Below, piece after piece: positions 1 through 7,495 of a DNA stretch of 64,000 nucleotides (within the stretch, counting starts at the first letter, position 1; each line of letters starts with the position of its first letter). The translations under genes and the position numbers were made by a program. This DNA comes from Streptomyces klenkii (GTDB lineage: Bacteria; Actinomycetota; Actinomycetes; Streptomycetales; Streptomycetaceae): assembly GCF_003626645.1 (NCBI RefSeq), contig NZ_RBAM01000021.1, positions 1-64,000 of the forward strand, written 5' to 3'. The notes under the pieces were generated by a model that saw only the letters and a list, made by a program, of their open reading frames with translations, did no database searches and had not been told where the DNA came from.

Positions 1-125
1 TCGAGGCCGGTCACGGATCCGCCGGAGGACTCCACGGCCGTGGTGAGCTGGCTGACCGAGGTCCCGCTCGCGGGGACCTCCAGCCGGACCGTCATCGAGT
101 ACGAGACGCTTGGCGCCGTTGCCAT
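1..125 (-). CDS. NAD-dependent malic enzyme with N-terminal ACT-like domain (N-terminus only)
   Basis: Only the first 41 codons are in the window; the gene runs off the left edge. The ATG at 125 opens with MATAPSVSYSMTVRLEVPAS, which matches from memory the N-terminus of Streptomyces malate oxidoreductase (decarboxylating), where a short ACT-like regulatory region precedes the catalytic part. The enzyme converts malate to pyruvate and CO2 in the cytoplasm and supplies NADH and pyruvate. Its position just downstream of a HelD-type helicase gene on the same strand agrees with the S. coelicolor order. A short inverted repeat (CCTACC/GGTAGG, 179-194) sits about 55 bases upstream of the start. The catalytic domain is not visible, so the call rests on the N-terminal match and the gene order. 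Confidence 0.8.
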   Translation of the reverse strand, partial: MATAPSVSYSMTVRLEVPASGTSVSQLTTAVESSGGSVTGL

Positions 126-178
126 GGCCGACTTCCTCTGCTTTCCAGGTTTCGCTGATGCGCGGCTCGATCGTCCCA

Positions 179-194
179 CCTACCCACCGGTAGG
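179..194. promoter_or_regulatory. Short inverted repeat in the malic enzyme leader
   Basis: CCTACC and GGTAGG form a 6-bp stem around a 4-base loop, 54 bases upstream of the malic enzyme ATG at 125. It could be an operator or a leader hairpin. No regulator is identified. Confidence 0.3.
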
Positions 195-231
195 GGGTAA
201 CCAGGTCCGGGTTGCGGAAATAAAGTTCCGC

Positions 232-273
232 AAAAGCCCGACGGGCGCCCTTCCCGGAGGAAGGGCGCCCGTC
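232..273 (-). terminator. Strong intrinsic terminator
   Basis: A perfect 15-bp inverted repeat (240-254 with 259-273, 4-base loop) is followed on the minus strand by GGGCTTTT. It ends transcription coming from helD and/or the candidate small RNA and insulates the malic enzyme gene. A real U-run after the stem is uncommon in such a GC-rich genome, which makes the direction clear. Confidence 0.85.
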
Positions 274-371
274 AGAACGCTGATGACACCGACCCGCCAT
301 GCTCGCCTCGCGGCAAGTGGTCGCTCGTAGCGACGAAGGTTGGGCCCGGGGGCTTGGATCGAGCCGGTGCC
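232..371 (-). ncRNA. Candidate small RNA between helD and the malic enzyme gene
   Basis: A minus-strand transcript of about 140 nt is suggested. It would start near 371, about 7 bases after a TAGCCT -10-like box, and end at a very strong intrinsic terminator (15-bp stem, arms 240-254 and 259-273) followed by GGGCTTTT. Inside lie further potential hairpins, for example GTCGCT/AGCGAC. There is no convincing reading frame. Alternatively this is just the long 3' UTR of helD, which ends about 220 bases earlier at 591, with the terminator shared. The promoter match is modest, so the call is tentative. Confidence 0.42.
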
Positions 372-377
372 ACACCC

Positions 378-405
378 AGGCTAACAAACCGTCCCCGGAA
401 GTCAT
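378..405 (-). promoter_or_regulatory. Candidate promoter for the intergenic small RNA
   Basis: On the minus strand ATGACT (405-400) is separated by 16 bases from TAGCCT (383-378). The match to the vegetative consensus TTGACA/TAtaaT is partial. It would start transcription near 371. Confidence 0.3.
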
Positions 406-524
406 TCCGCCCCGGCGAATTCACCCGTCGGGGCTCCCCCGGCCGGAGCCCGGGAGCCCCGGCCGGAGCTGGGGGAGGGTCACTTCCGGGACGGGCGCGG
501 CCAGTACCGGAGCACTCGGCTCCA

Positions 525-599
525 CAGCACCCGATCCCGCGGCGCCCGATCCCGCAGCACTCGGCCCCGCAGCACTCGGCCCCGCGGCGCTCAGTCCCG
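525..599. repeat. Five tandem 15-bp units over the helD stop codon
   Basis: Five imperfect 15-bp units of the form CAGCACTCGGCCCCG or CGGCGCCCGATCCCG run head to tail; units 3 and 4 are identical. The last unit covers the helD stop (591-593), so the array is essentially the 3' UTR of helD and its final codons. It is a likely slippage-prone minisatellite with no evident function. Confidence 0.8.
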
Positions 600-2915
600 C
601 AGCAGGTCCGGCACGCCGTCGGCGTCCGGGTCGTCGCGCTCGCCGGAGAGCACCGTCAGGCGCTGCGTGGCGCGGGTCAGCGCCACGTACAGCACCCGCA
701 GGCCCGCCGGGGACTCGTCGGCGATCTCGGCCGGCGAGACCACGATCGTCGCGTCGTACTCCAGGCCCTTCGCCTCCAGGCTGCCCAGCACCACGACCCG
801 GTCGCCGAGCCCGGCCACCCAGCCGCGGGCCTCGGCGCGCCGCCCCATGGGCACGACCACGCCGACCGTGCCCTCGACGTCCGCCAGCAGGTGCTCCGCC
901 TCGGCCCGCACGGCCGGGCCGAGCGCGGCGCCCGCGACGGCGAAGCGCGGCACGACGCCCGTGGAGCGGACGGCCGCGGGCGACTCCATGCCCGGCATCG
1001 CCAGCGCGAGCACCTTGGCCGCGAGGTCGGCGATCTCCGCGGGGTTGCGGTAGTTCACGGTGAGCCGGAAGCGGGTGCGGCGGCGGGCGCCGAGGGCCTC
1101 GTCGCGGGCGGCGGCGGCCTCGTCCGGGTCGGACCAGGAGGACTGCGCCGGGTCGCCGACGATCGTCCAGGTGGCCGTGCGGCCGCGGCGACCGACCATC
1201 CGCCACTGCATGGGCGTGAGGTCCTGGGCCTCGTCCACGATGACGTGGGCGTAGTCGCGGCGCTCCTGCGCCAGGCGCTCGGCGCGCTCGCGGCGCGACT
1301 CCGAGCGCTGGGGCATCAGCTCCTCCAGCCCGGTGAGGTGGTCGAGCGGGTCGTACTCGCGCGGCTTCTTCGGGCGGGCCGGGGCGCCCAGCAGCGTCTC
1401 CAGCTCGTCCAGCAGCGCCACGTCGTGCACGGACAGCGGGCCGCGGCCGGCGGCGTCCAGGCGGCGCAGCGAGCGGGCCAGCAGGCGGGTCTCGCGCGGG
1501 TTGAGCACCCGGCGCGAGGCGCGGGCGAGGCGCTTCTCGTCGGCCATGCCCGCCAACACCTGACGCGGCGTCAATTCCGGCCACCAGGCGTCGAGGAAGG
1601 CGAGGAAGTCGTCCTCGGTGGTGATGTCCTCGTCGAAGGCGGAGCGGGCCTCGGCGGCGAGCTCCGGGTCGGTGTAGCGCTTGGGGCCGCCGGCCCGGGA
1701 CCACAGGGCGTCGAGGATCAGCCGGCGGGCGCGCGGGCGCAGCAGGTTGACCGGCGCGGTGCCGCCGAGGGCGGTGTTGCGGATCCGCTTGAGGTCCTCG
1801 GCGCCGAGCTCGATGCGGGCGCCGAAGGCGACGACGCGCAGCCGCTCGGGCCCGCCCGGGCCCTCCAGCACGCCGCGGACCGCCTTGCGGAGCACCTTGA
1901 GCATGCGCGAGGAGCCCTTGACGCGGGCCACGGCCGGCTCGTCGTACGTGTCGGCCTCGGCGCCGTCGACCAGCGAGCCGACGGCGCGGATGGCGACCTG
2001 CCCCTCCTCGCCGAGGGAGGGCAGCACGCCCTCGGTGTAGGCGACGAGGAGCGGGGTCGGGGAGACGACGAGGATGCCGCCCGCGTACCGGCGGCGGTCC
2101 TGGTAGAGGAGGTAGGCGGCGCGGTGCAGGGCCACGGCGGTCTTGCCGGTGCCGGGGCCGCCCTCGACCTCGGTCACCGACGCGGCGGGCGCGCGGATGA
2201 CCATGTCCTGCTCGGCCTGGATGGAGGAGACGATGTCGCGCATCGTGTGGCTGCGGGCCTGGCCGAGCGCGGCCATCAGCGCGCCGTCGCCGACGACCGG
2301 CAGGGTGCTCCCGCCGAGCGTGGCCGTCAGCTCCGGGCGCAGCAGGTCGTCCTCGACGCCGAGGACGCGGCGGCCCTTGGAGCGGATGACGCGGCGGCGC
2401 ACGACGCGGCCGGGCGCCACGGGCGTGGCGCGGTAGAAGGGCGCGGCGGCGGGCGCCCGCCAGTCGATGACGAGCGGCGAGTAGTCGGCGTCGAGGACGC
2501 CGATGCGGCCGATGTGCAGGGTCTCGGCGATGTCGGCGCGGTCGCCGAGGACGGCGTCGTCGGCGGGCTCGACGGAGGTGTACGCGCCGTCGGGGCCCTT
2601 CTTGCCGTCCTTGCCGAGCAGCAGGTCGATGCGGCCGAAGAGGAAGTCCTCGAATTCGCTGTTGAGCCGGTTGAGGTGCACCCCGGCCCGGAAGACCTGG
2701 GCGTCCCGCTCGGCGAGCGCGCCGGGCGTGCCGACCTGCCCGCGCTTGGCGGCGTCGTCCATGAGGAACTCGGCCTCGTGGATCTTCTCCTCCAGACGCC
2801 GGTAGACCCGGTCCAGATGCTGTTGTTCCGTACCGATCTCGCGGTCGCGGACCCCGTCGGGCTCGCTCTGCGGTCCGGTCGCCACCTGCGCGTGCGTGGC
2901 GTTCTGCGCGGCCAC
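591..2915 (-). CDS. helD: HelD-family RNA polymerase-recycling ATPase (UvrD-like superfamily 1)
   Basis: This 774-residue protein has the HelD architecture. An N-terminal coiled-coil arm (about residues 25-115) reaches into RNA polymerase, followed by a split superfamily-1 ATPase with Walker A GGPGTGKT near residues 252-259, a DEAQ motif II around residue 570 and LYVALTRATQ near the C-terminus. HelD proteins release stalled RNA polymerase from DNA, and actinobacterial members (HelR type) can displace rifamycins. They act in the cytoplasm on core polymerase. The gene is single, downstream of rsuA with a 110-bp gap that holds a 21-bp inverted repeat at 2965-2985. I did not find the rifamycin-associated element that precedes some drug-inducible copies, so rifamycin induction is not supported. 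The family call is firm; the precise subclass is inferred. Confidence 0.9.
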   Translation of the reverse strand: MAAQNATHAQVATGPQSEPDGVRDREIGTEQQHLDRVYRRLEEKIHEAEFLMDDAAKRGQVGTPGALAERDAQVFRAGVHLNRLNSEFEDFLFGRIDLLLGKDGKKGPDGAYTSVEPADDAVLGDRADIAETLHIGRIGVLDADYSPLVIDWRAPAAAPFYRATPVAPGRVVRRRVIRSKGRRVLGVEDDLLRPELTATLGGSTLPVVGDGALMAALGQARSHTMRDIVSSIQAEQDMVIRAPAASVTEVEGGPGTGKTAVALHRAAYLLYQDRRRYAGGILVVSPTPLLVAYTEGVLPSLGEEGQVAIRAVGSLVDGAEADTYDEPAVARVKGSSRMLKVLRKAVRGVLEGPGGPERLRVVAFGARIELGAEDLKRIRNTALGGTAPVNLLRPRARRLILDALWSRAGGPKRYTDPELAAEARSAFDEDITTEDDFLAFLDAWWPELTPRQVLAGMADEKRLARASRRVLNPRETRLLARSLRRLDAAGRGPLSVHDVALLDELETLLGAPARPKKPREYDPLDHLTGLEELMPQRSESRRERAERLAQERRDYAHVIVDEAQDLTPMQWRMVGRRGRTATWTIVGDPAQSSWSDPDEAAAARDEALGARRRTRFRLTVNYRNPAEIADLAAKVLALAMPGMESPAAVRSTGVVPRFAVAGAALGPAVRAEAEHLLADVEGTVGVVVPMGRRAEARGWVAGLGDRVVVLGSLEAKGLEYDATIVVSPAEIADESPAGLRVLYVALTRATQRLTVLSGERDDPDADGVPDLLRD

Positions 2916-2964
2916 CCAAGCCCCCTTCTGCTGTGCCTAGGGCAGCCGTCAACCGTACGCGAAC

Positions 2965-2985
2965 ACAGGTGCTGAGCGCACCTGT
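2965..2985. promoter_or_regulatory. Inverted repeat upstream of helD
   Basis: ACAGGTGC-TGAGC-GCACCTGT is a perfect 8-bp inverted repeat with a 5-base centre, 50 bp upstream of the helD start and 41 bp after the rsuA stop. Without a following U-run on the minus strand it is more like an operator than a terminator, though a GC-only terminator for rsuA cannot be excluded. Confidence 0.4.
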
Positions 2986-3025
2986 CAGGACATGGTTGTT
3001 TTTATTCGGGCTGAATGGGTTTTGG

Positions 3026-3832
3026 TCACACCTTGACGGTGGCGAGGAGTTTGCCGTCGAGGGTCCGGACCTCGAACCGGGATATGTCATTCCGGTTCAG
3101 TGCGGCGCCGCCGTGGGTGTAGAGCGGCTCTTTGCCCCATTTACTGCCCGTATCGGCTTTGCCGGCAGCGCCGGTCGCGTCCGTCGCGTCCAGGCCGTAG
3201 CCGCCCGGCGGGACCGCCCACGTCGTCACCGTCTGCCGCTCCCCGTTCTTGCCCACGGCCACGAGATCGCAGGTCAGCGGGCCTCTGACGTGGGCGAGCC
3301 GGAGGGCCACGTGGGTGCCCCAGGGCTTCTCCTGGAGCGAGACCGTCGCGTCGACCTTCGTCGCCGGATCCACCGCGCCGATCTTCTCGCCGTCCTCGTA
3401 CATCTGCTGGGCCGCGCTCGCGGTGCTGTGATCCGGCGCCTCCTCCGGGAAGACCGCCGCGCCCACCAGCGGGCCCGCGACGATCAGTGCGGCGGCAGCC
3501 GCGACCAGGCACAGGCGGCGGGTGCGCCGCGCGCGGCGGCCTGCCGCGACCCGGCCCAGCAGCCGGCCGAGCAGCGCCGGGTCCGGGCGCGGCACAAGCG
3601 CCTCCTCGGGACGGGGGGAGTCCAGGCCCGGCGTGGACTCCTTCAGCTCGGCGAGGAGCGGCGTCAGGTCCATCAGGCCGTCGAGCTCGGCGGCGCACTC
3701 CGGGCAGTCGGCGAGGTGCTCCTCGAACCGGGCCGCGTCCGCCTCGTCCAGGACGCCCAGCGCGTAGGCGCCCACGGCGGTGTGCTGCTCGTCCCGCTCG
3801 TGCTGGCCGCGGTCCGGTGCCGGCCGGTTCAT
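3026..3832 (-). CDS. rsuA: Zinc-finger anti-sigma factor, RsuA-like
   Basis: The 268-residue protein begins with a zinc-binding anti-sigma domain containing HLADCPEC (His-x3-Cys-x2-Cys). A single membrane helix (LCLVAAAAALIVAGPLVGAA) near residues 107-127 and an extracytoplasmic C-terminal domain follow. It would hold the co-encoded ECF sigma factor at the membrane until an envelope signal releases it. Its ATG overlaps the sigma factor stop codon (ATGA, 3829-3832), so the pair is translationally coupled. The order helD, anti-sigma, sigma matches SCO2952-SCO2954 of S. coelicolor, where the pair is RsuA/SigU. The inducing signal cannot be seen from sequence. Confidence 0.88.
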   Translation of the reverse strand: MNRPAPDRGQHERDEQHTAVGAYALGVLDEADAARFEEHLADCPECAAELDGLMDLTPLLAELKESTPGLDSPRPEEALVPRPDPALLGRLLGRVAAGRRARRTRRLCLVAAAAALIVAGPLVGAAVFPEEAPDHSTASAAQQMYEDGEKIGAVDPATKVDATVSLQEKPWGTHVALRLAHVRGPLTCDLVAVGKNGERQTVTTWAVPPGGYGLDATDATGAAGKADTGSKWGKEPLYTHGGAALNRNDISRFEVRTLDGKLLATVKV

Positions 3833-4368
3833 GCCGTCACTCCTCGTTCTTCGAGCGAGAGCTTCATCGAGCGCAGTGCGTAGAAGACGCGGGACCGCAC
3901 GGTCCCCGCCGGCACGCCCAGCGCCTCGGCCGCCTCGCTCACGGTACGTCCCCTGAAATAGGTCTCGATCAGCGCCTCCCGGTGCGCCTCCGTCAGGTCG
4001 CCCAGCGCGTCGGAGATCGTCATCAGGCGCAGCGCCCGGTCGATCTCGTCCGCCGCGGGCATCAGCTCCAGCGGGCCGGGGTCGACCTCGCGCGGGCGCG
4101 CCTGCCGGCTGCGGTGGTTGTCTATGACGATGCGCCGGGCGACGGTCACCAGCCAGGGCCGTACGGAGCCGGGGGCTCCGCGCAGCCGGTCGGCGTTGCG
4201 CCAGGCGCGCAGCAGCGTCTCCTGGACCACGTCCTCCGCCCGCTGGCGGTCGCCGTCCACCAGGCGCAGCACGAAGGCGAGGAGCGGGCCCGCGTGCTCT
4301 TCGTAGAGCGCCCGCATCAGGTCCTCGTCGGGGCTCGTCCTGTCAGCCACGGCGGCATCCTTGCGCAA
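3829..4368 (-). CDS. sigU: ECF sigma factor, SigU-like
   Basis: A 179-residue sigma-70 family protein with only regions 2 and 4. Region 2 carries the usual AEDVVQETLLRAWR core-binding and -10 recognition stretch (about residues 44-57). Region 4 carries a helix-turn-helix ending in GTVRSRVFYALRSMK (about residues 154-168). It directs RNA polymerase to a small envelope-related regulon and is kept inactive by the membrane anti-sigma factor encoded next. A TTG start at 4368 follows GGGAG at good spacing. A GTG at 4350, giving ADRTSPDEDLM, follows AAGGA and is an equally plausible start. The sigU name rests on gene order and is likely but not proven. Confidence 0.87.
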   Translation of the reverse strand: MRKDAAVADRTSPDEDLMRALYEEHAGPLLAFVLRLVDGDRQRAEDVVQETLLRAWRNADRLRGAPGSVRPWLVTVARRIVIDNHRSRQARPREVDPGPLELMPAADEIDRALRLMTISDALGDLTEAHREALIETYFRGRTVSEAAEALGVPAGTVRSRVFYALRSMKLSLEERGVTA

Positions 4369-4555
4369 GCCTTCTCCCTGGTCGATAGCGCGCGTCGGTG
4401 ATCCTGCCGGTACCCGTCAGTAGCCGTAGCCGCCGGTTCCGCCCGTCCCGCCGCCGGTGCCGGGGCCCGGTGGGCCCCGTCGGCCAGGAGTACGGGGCGG
4501 ACGGGCGGCCTGTTCAGCGCGCGGCGGAGAATTTCGGCCCTACGGACCGGCCGCC

Positions 4556-5143
4556 TCAGCGGGTGCCGACCGTGCGGCGGCGGTGCCGGGCCACGCGCTC
4601 GCGGTTCCCGCAGACCTCGCTGGAGCACCAGCGGCGTCTGCGGCCGCGGGAGGTGTCCAGGTAGACCAGGGAACACGTCTCGCCCTCGCAGCGGCGCAGC
4701 TGCCCGCGCGCGGCGGGGTCGGTGAGCAACTCCACCGCGTCGCGGGCGACCTGCCCGAGCAGGGCCCCGCAGTCGGGCGCGCCGGCGAGGCTGCGCAGCA
4801 GGGTCCCGTCGGCGCCGCGGTCCGCCTTCAGGGCGGGCGGGGCGGTGACGGCGAGGGCGTTCACCCGCTCCAGGTCGGGGTCGGCGGCGCGGCCGTCGAC
4901 TTCGGCGTGCACGACCCGGTGCAGCAGGTCACGGACGGCGCGGAAACGGGCGAGCCAGGTGGCGTCGACGGCGGCCAGGGGCGTGCCGGGCGGGACGGCT
5001 CCGGAGCCGAGCAGCCAGTCCCGCAGCCGCTCGGGGCTGTCGAGCCGCTCTACGGGCTCCCCGCCGAGCCGCCCGCCGACCGTGCCCACCAGATCCAGGC
5101 AGAGCCGCCCGCCGTCAAACCTGAGTCCGCCCTCCACCAACAC
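4556..5143 (-). CDS. CGNR zinc-finger (ABATE-domain) transcriptional regulator
   Basis: About 195 residues. The N-terminal two-thirds resembles the ABATE stress-sensing domain (GGRLCLDLVGTVGGR near the start). The C-terminus is the CGNR zinc finger: RRCEGETCSLVYLDTS, then WCSSEVCGNRERVARHR. Proteins of this type are predicted DNA-binding regulators. The start is a GTG at 5143 or 5137. A much longer open frame exists upstream in the same phase, but it is antisense to the LysR and MFS genes and has no protein-like content. It stands alone on the minus strand between sigU and the LysR gene. Its target is unknown. Confidence 0.85.
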   Translation of the reverse strand: MLVEGGLRFDGGRLCLDLVGTVGGRLGGEPVERLDSPERLRDWLLGSGAVPPGTPLAAVDATWLARFRAVRDLLHRVVHAEVDGRAADPDLERVNALAVTAPPALKADRGADGTLLRSLAGAPDCGALLGQVARDAVELLTDPAARGQLRRCEGETCSLVYLDTSRGRRRRWCSSEVCGNRERVARHRRRTVGTR

Positions 5144-5223
5144 CCCACCAGAGTGCCCCGCGAGAGCCGCGGGTGTTAACCCCGCGAACCCCCTGTCCCC
5201 GGCGGGACGGCAGTGTCCGACGG

Positions 5224-6183
5224 CTACGCCCCCATCGCGGCCGCATCCCCTGGCGGGAGCCACGAGTCGGCGGGCCGAGTCAGCCAGGACTCTCGCGCCG
5301 CGAGAGTCGCCGCCGCCGTGCGCAAGGACGTCAGCGCCGGGTGGCGCAGGCCGCGGCGCCAGACCAGGGAGACCGGGGAGAGCGGGACCGGGTCGGCCAG
5401 GGGGCGCAGGACCATGCCCGGGACGTCGATGAACTCCTCGCTCGCCAGGACCGACCACCCCCGCCGCCGCACCACCCGCACGAACTCGCCCTTCCCCTCG
5501 ATCTCCGGGAACGGCGCGGCGATCCCGATGCCCCGCCCCTCGAAGAGCCGCTCGGCCAGGTCCGTCCACTCGGCCGTGGCCGGATTGCCCGCGGCGGCGT
5601 ACAGCGTCTCCCCCGCGAGGGAGTCCAGCGGCACCTCCGGCAGGGCCGCCAGCCGGTGCTCCTCGGGCAGGAGAACCGCCATCCGCTCGTACCGTACGGG
5701 GCAGTGCTCCAGCTGCCCCCGCACCGCCGGGCCGAGCCCGGCCACGCGTCCGAAGGAGACGTCCAGCCGCCCCGCGAGGATCTCTCCGGCCGCGCCCGTG
5801 AGCCCGCTGTGGAAGCGCGCCACCAGCTCGTGCTCCGGCGCCGCGCCGCGCGCGGCGGTCAGCACCCGCCACCCCGTGCCGACCGTGGCCGCGCAGTCCA
5901 CGATCAGCGGCCGCTCCTCCCGCGCCCAGGCCGCGTCGAGCTCCTCGTGCGCGGCGAGCACCCGCCGCGCGTACGGCAGGAGCCGTTCCCCTTCCGCGGT
6001 GAGCGTGACCTGACGCGTCGTCCGGGCGAACAGCTCGCTCCCCAGCCGCTGTTCGAGCCGCCGGACATCCCGGCTCAGCGCCTGCTGGGCGGTGAACAGC
6101 CGGGCCGCGGCCCGGGTGAAGTGCAATTCCTCGGCGACCACAGCGAACGCCCGCAGCAGCCGCGGCTCTATGTCGTACGGCAC
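5224..6183 (-). CDS. LysR-family transcriptional regulator
   Basis: At 319 residues this is the normal family length. The N-terminal winged helix-turn-helix is clear (FTRAAARLFTAQQALSRDVR, about residues 23-42), followed by the linker helix and a two-lobed periplasmic-binding-like effector domain. It is divergent from the MFS gene at 6269 with only 85 bp between the starts. In this family that arrangement usually means the regulator controls the neighbour and itself from the shared gap. The gap contains the AT-rich GTTAACAACAG stretch, but I cannot define the binding site. The effector is unknown. Confidence 0.93.
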   Translation of the reverse strand: MPYDIEPRLLRAFAVVAEELHFTRAAARLFTAQQALSRDVRRLEQRLGSELFARTTRQVTLTAEGERLLPYARRVLAAHEELDAAWAREERPLIVDCAATVGTGWRVLTAARGAAPEHELVARFHSGLTGAAGEILAGRLDVSFGRVAGLGPAVRGQLEHCPVRYERMAVLLPEEHRLAALPEVPLDSLAGETLYAAAGNPATAEWTDLAERLFEGRGIGIAAPFPEIEGKGEFVRVVRRRGWSVLASEEFIDVPGMVLRPLADPVPLSPVSLVWRRGLRHPALTSLRTAAATLAARESWLTRPADSWLPPGDAAAMGA

Positions 6184-6268
6184 GAGCCGCAGTTAACAAC
6201 AGATCCGCGTGAACGGCGACCGATGAGGTGTTGGACCGCGCGCGGGCGCCGCAACAAAGCTGAAGCCC

Positions 6269-7495
6269 ATGCCCCCGCTCGAACCCCTCGCCCCGTACGC
6301 CCGTCTCTTCGCCGTCCCCGGCGCCCGCGCCTTCACCGCCTGGAACCTCCTCGCCCGCCTCCCCATGGGCATGTTCGGCGTCAGCGCCGTCCTGATGATC
6401 TCCGCCGCCCGCGGCTCGTACGCGCTCGCCGGCGCCGTCACCGCGACCGGCCTCGCCGCGACGGCGGTCGTCGGCCCGCTGACGGCCCGGCTCGTGGACC
6501 GCCACGGGCAGGCCCGCGTCACCGTCCCCGCCGCCGCACTGGCCGCGCTGGGCTCCCTGGCCCTGGTCGTGTGCGTGCACGCCGGCGCCCCCGCCTGGAC
6601 CCTGTTCGTCTGCTACGCGGCGACCGCCACCACCCCCAACACCGGTGGCATGTCCCGCGCCCGCTGGTCGCACCTCCTGCGCGCCGACCCGGCCGCCCTG
6701 CACACCGCCAACGCCTTCGAGCAGGCGGCGGACGAGGCGTGCTTCATGTGCGGGCCGGTCCTCGCGACGTTCCTGTGCACGTCCCTCTTCCCCGAGGCGG
6801 GCACGCTCGCCGCCGCGCTGATGTTCCTCACCGGCGCCGTGCTCTTCGCGGCCCAGAAACGCACCGAACCCCCCATATCCGCCCGGCCCGTGCGCCCGCG
6901 CTCGCCGCTCCGCGGCAACCCCGGCCTCGCCTCGGTCCTGGCCGTCTTCCTCTGCACGGGCGCGCTGTTCGGCTCGCTGGAGGTCGTGACGATCGGCTTC
7001 GCCGACGCCGAGGGCCACCGCCCCGCCGCGGGAGCCGTCCTCGCCCTGCAAGCCGCCGGCTCCTGCGCGGCGGGCCTGCTCTACGGGCTGGCGCGCCCGG
7101 CCGCCCCCGCGTCCGCCCGCTTCCCCCGCTGCCTGGCGGCCATGGCCGCCCTCGCGCTGCTGCCGCTCGCGGCGACGGCCGCGGGCGGCGGCCTCCCCGC
7201 CCTCGCCGCCGCGCTGCTCCTGGCCGGCATGGCCACGGCGCCCACCATGGTCACGGGCATGAACCTCGTCCAGGGCCTGACCCCGCCCGGCAGCCTCAAC
7301 GAGGGCATGACCCTGGCCGTGACCGGCCTCCTCGCCGGCATCGCGGCGGGCTCGGCGGCCGGCGGCTACGCCGTGGAGCACGCGGGAGCGGCGGGCTACG
7401 CCGTACCGGCCGCCGCCGCGGCGGCCGCACTGCTCACGGCGACGGCCGGCCGCCGGGCCCTCGCCCTGCGGCAGCCCGCGCGGCCCGCCGCCTGA
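6269..7495 (+). CDS. Major facilitator superfamily transporter
   Basis: The 408-residue, alanine- and leucine-rich protein has about 12 predicted membrane helices. A conserved loop after helix 2 (ARLVDRHGQARV) resembles MFS motif A. The second half begins after a short basic, proline-rich loop (about residues 200-215). It probably exports a small molecule by proton antiport; the substrate is not evident. It is divergent from the LysR regulator, its likely controller. The 3' end overlaps the convergent wall-protein gene by 62 bp, so both reading frames are used in the overlap. Confidence 0.9.
   Translation: MPPLEPLAPYARLFAVPGARAFTAWNLLARLPMGMFGVSAVLMISAARGSYALAGAVTATGLAATAVVGPLTARLVDRHGQARVTVPAAALAALGSLALVVCVHAGAPAWTLFVCYAATATTPNTGGMSRARWSHLLRADPAALHTANAFEQAADEACFMCGPVLATFLCTSLFPEAGTLAAALMFLTGAVLFAAQKRTEPPISARPVRPRSPLRGNPGLASVLAVFLCTGALFGSLEVVTIGFADAEGHRPAAGAVLALQAAGSCAAGLLYGLARPAAPASARFPRCLAAMAALALLPLAATAAGGGLPALAAALLLAGMATAPTMVTGMNLVQGLTPPGSLNEGMTLAVTGLLAGIAAGSAAGGYAVEHAGAAGYAVPAAAAAAALLTATAGRRALALRQPARPAA

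Noticed and set aside
40..330. 96-codon plus-strand frame at the left edge
   Set aside because: It is antisense to the malic enzyme start and runs through a terminator hairpin.
354..2975. 873-codon plus-strand open frame opposite helD
   Set aside because: It is antisense to a clear HelD protein, is composed of Gly/Arg/Ala/Val runs, and exists because of high GC at third positions.
2916..3025. Rifamycin-associated element upstream of helD
   Set aside because: The only inverted repeat there (ACAGGTGC/GCACCTGT) does not resemble the element as I remember it.
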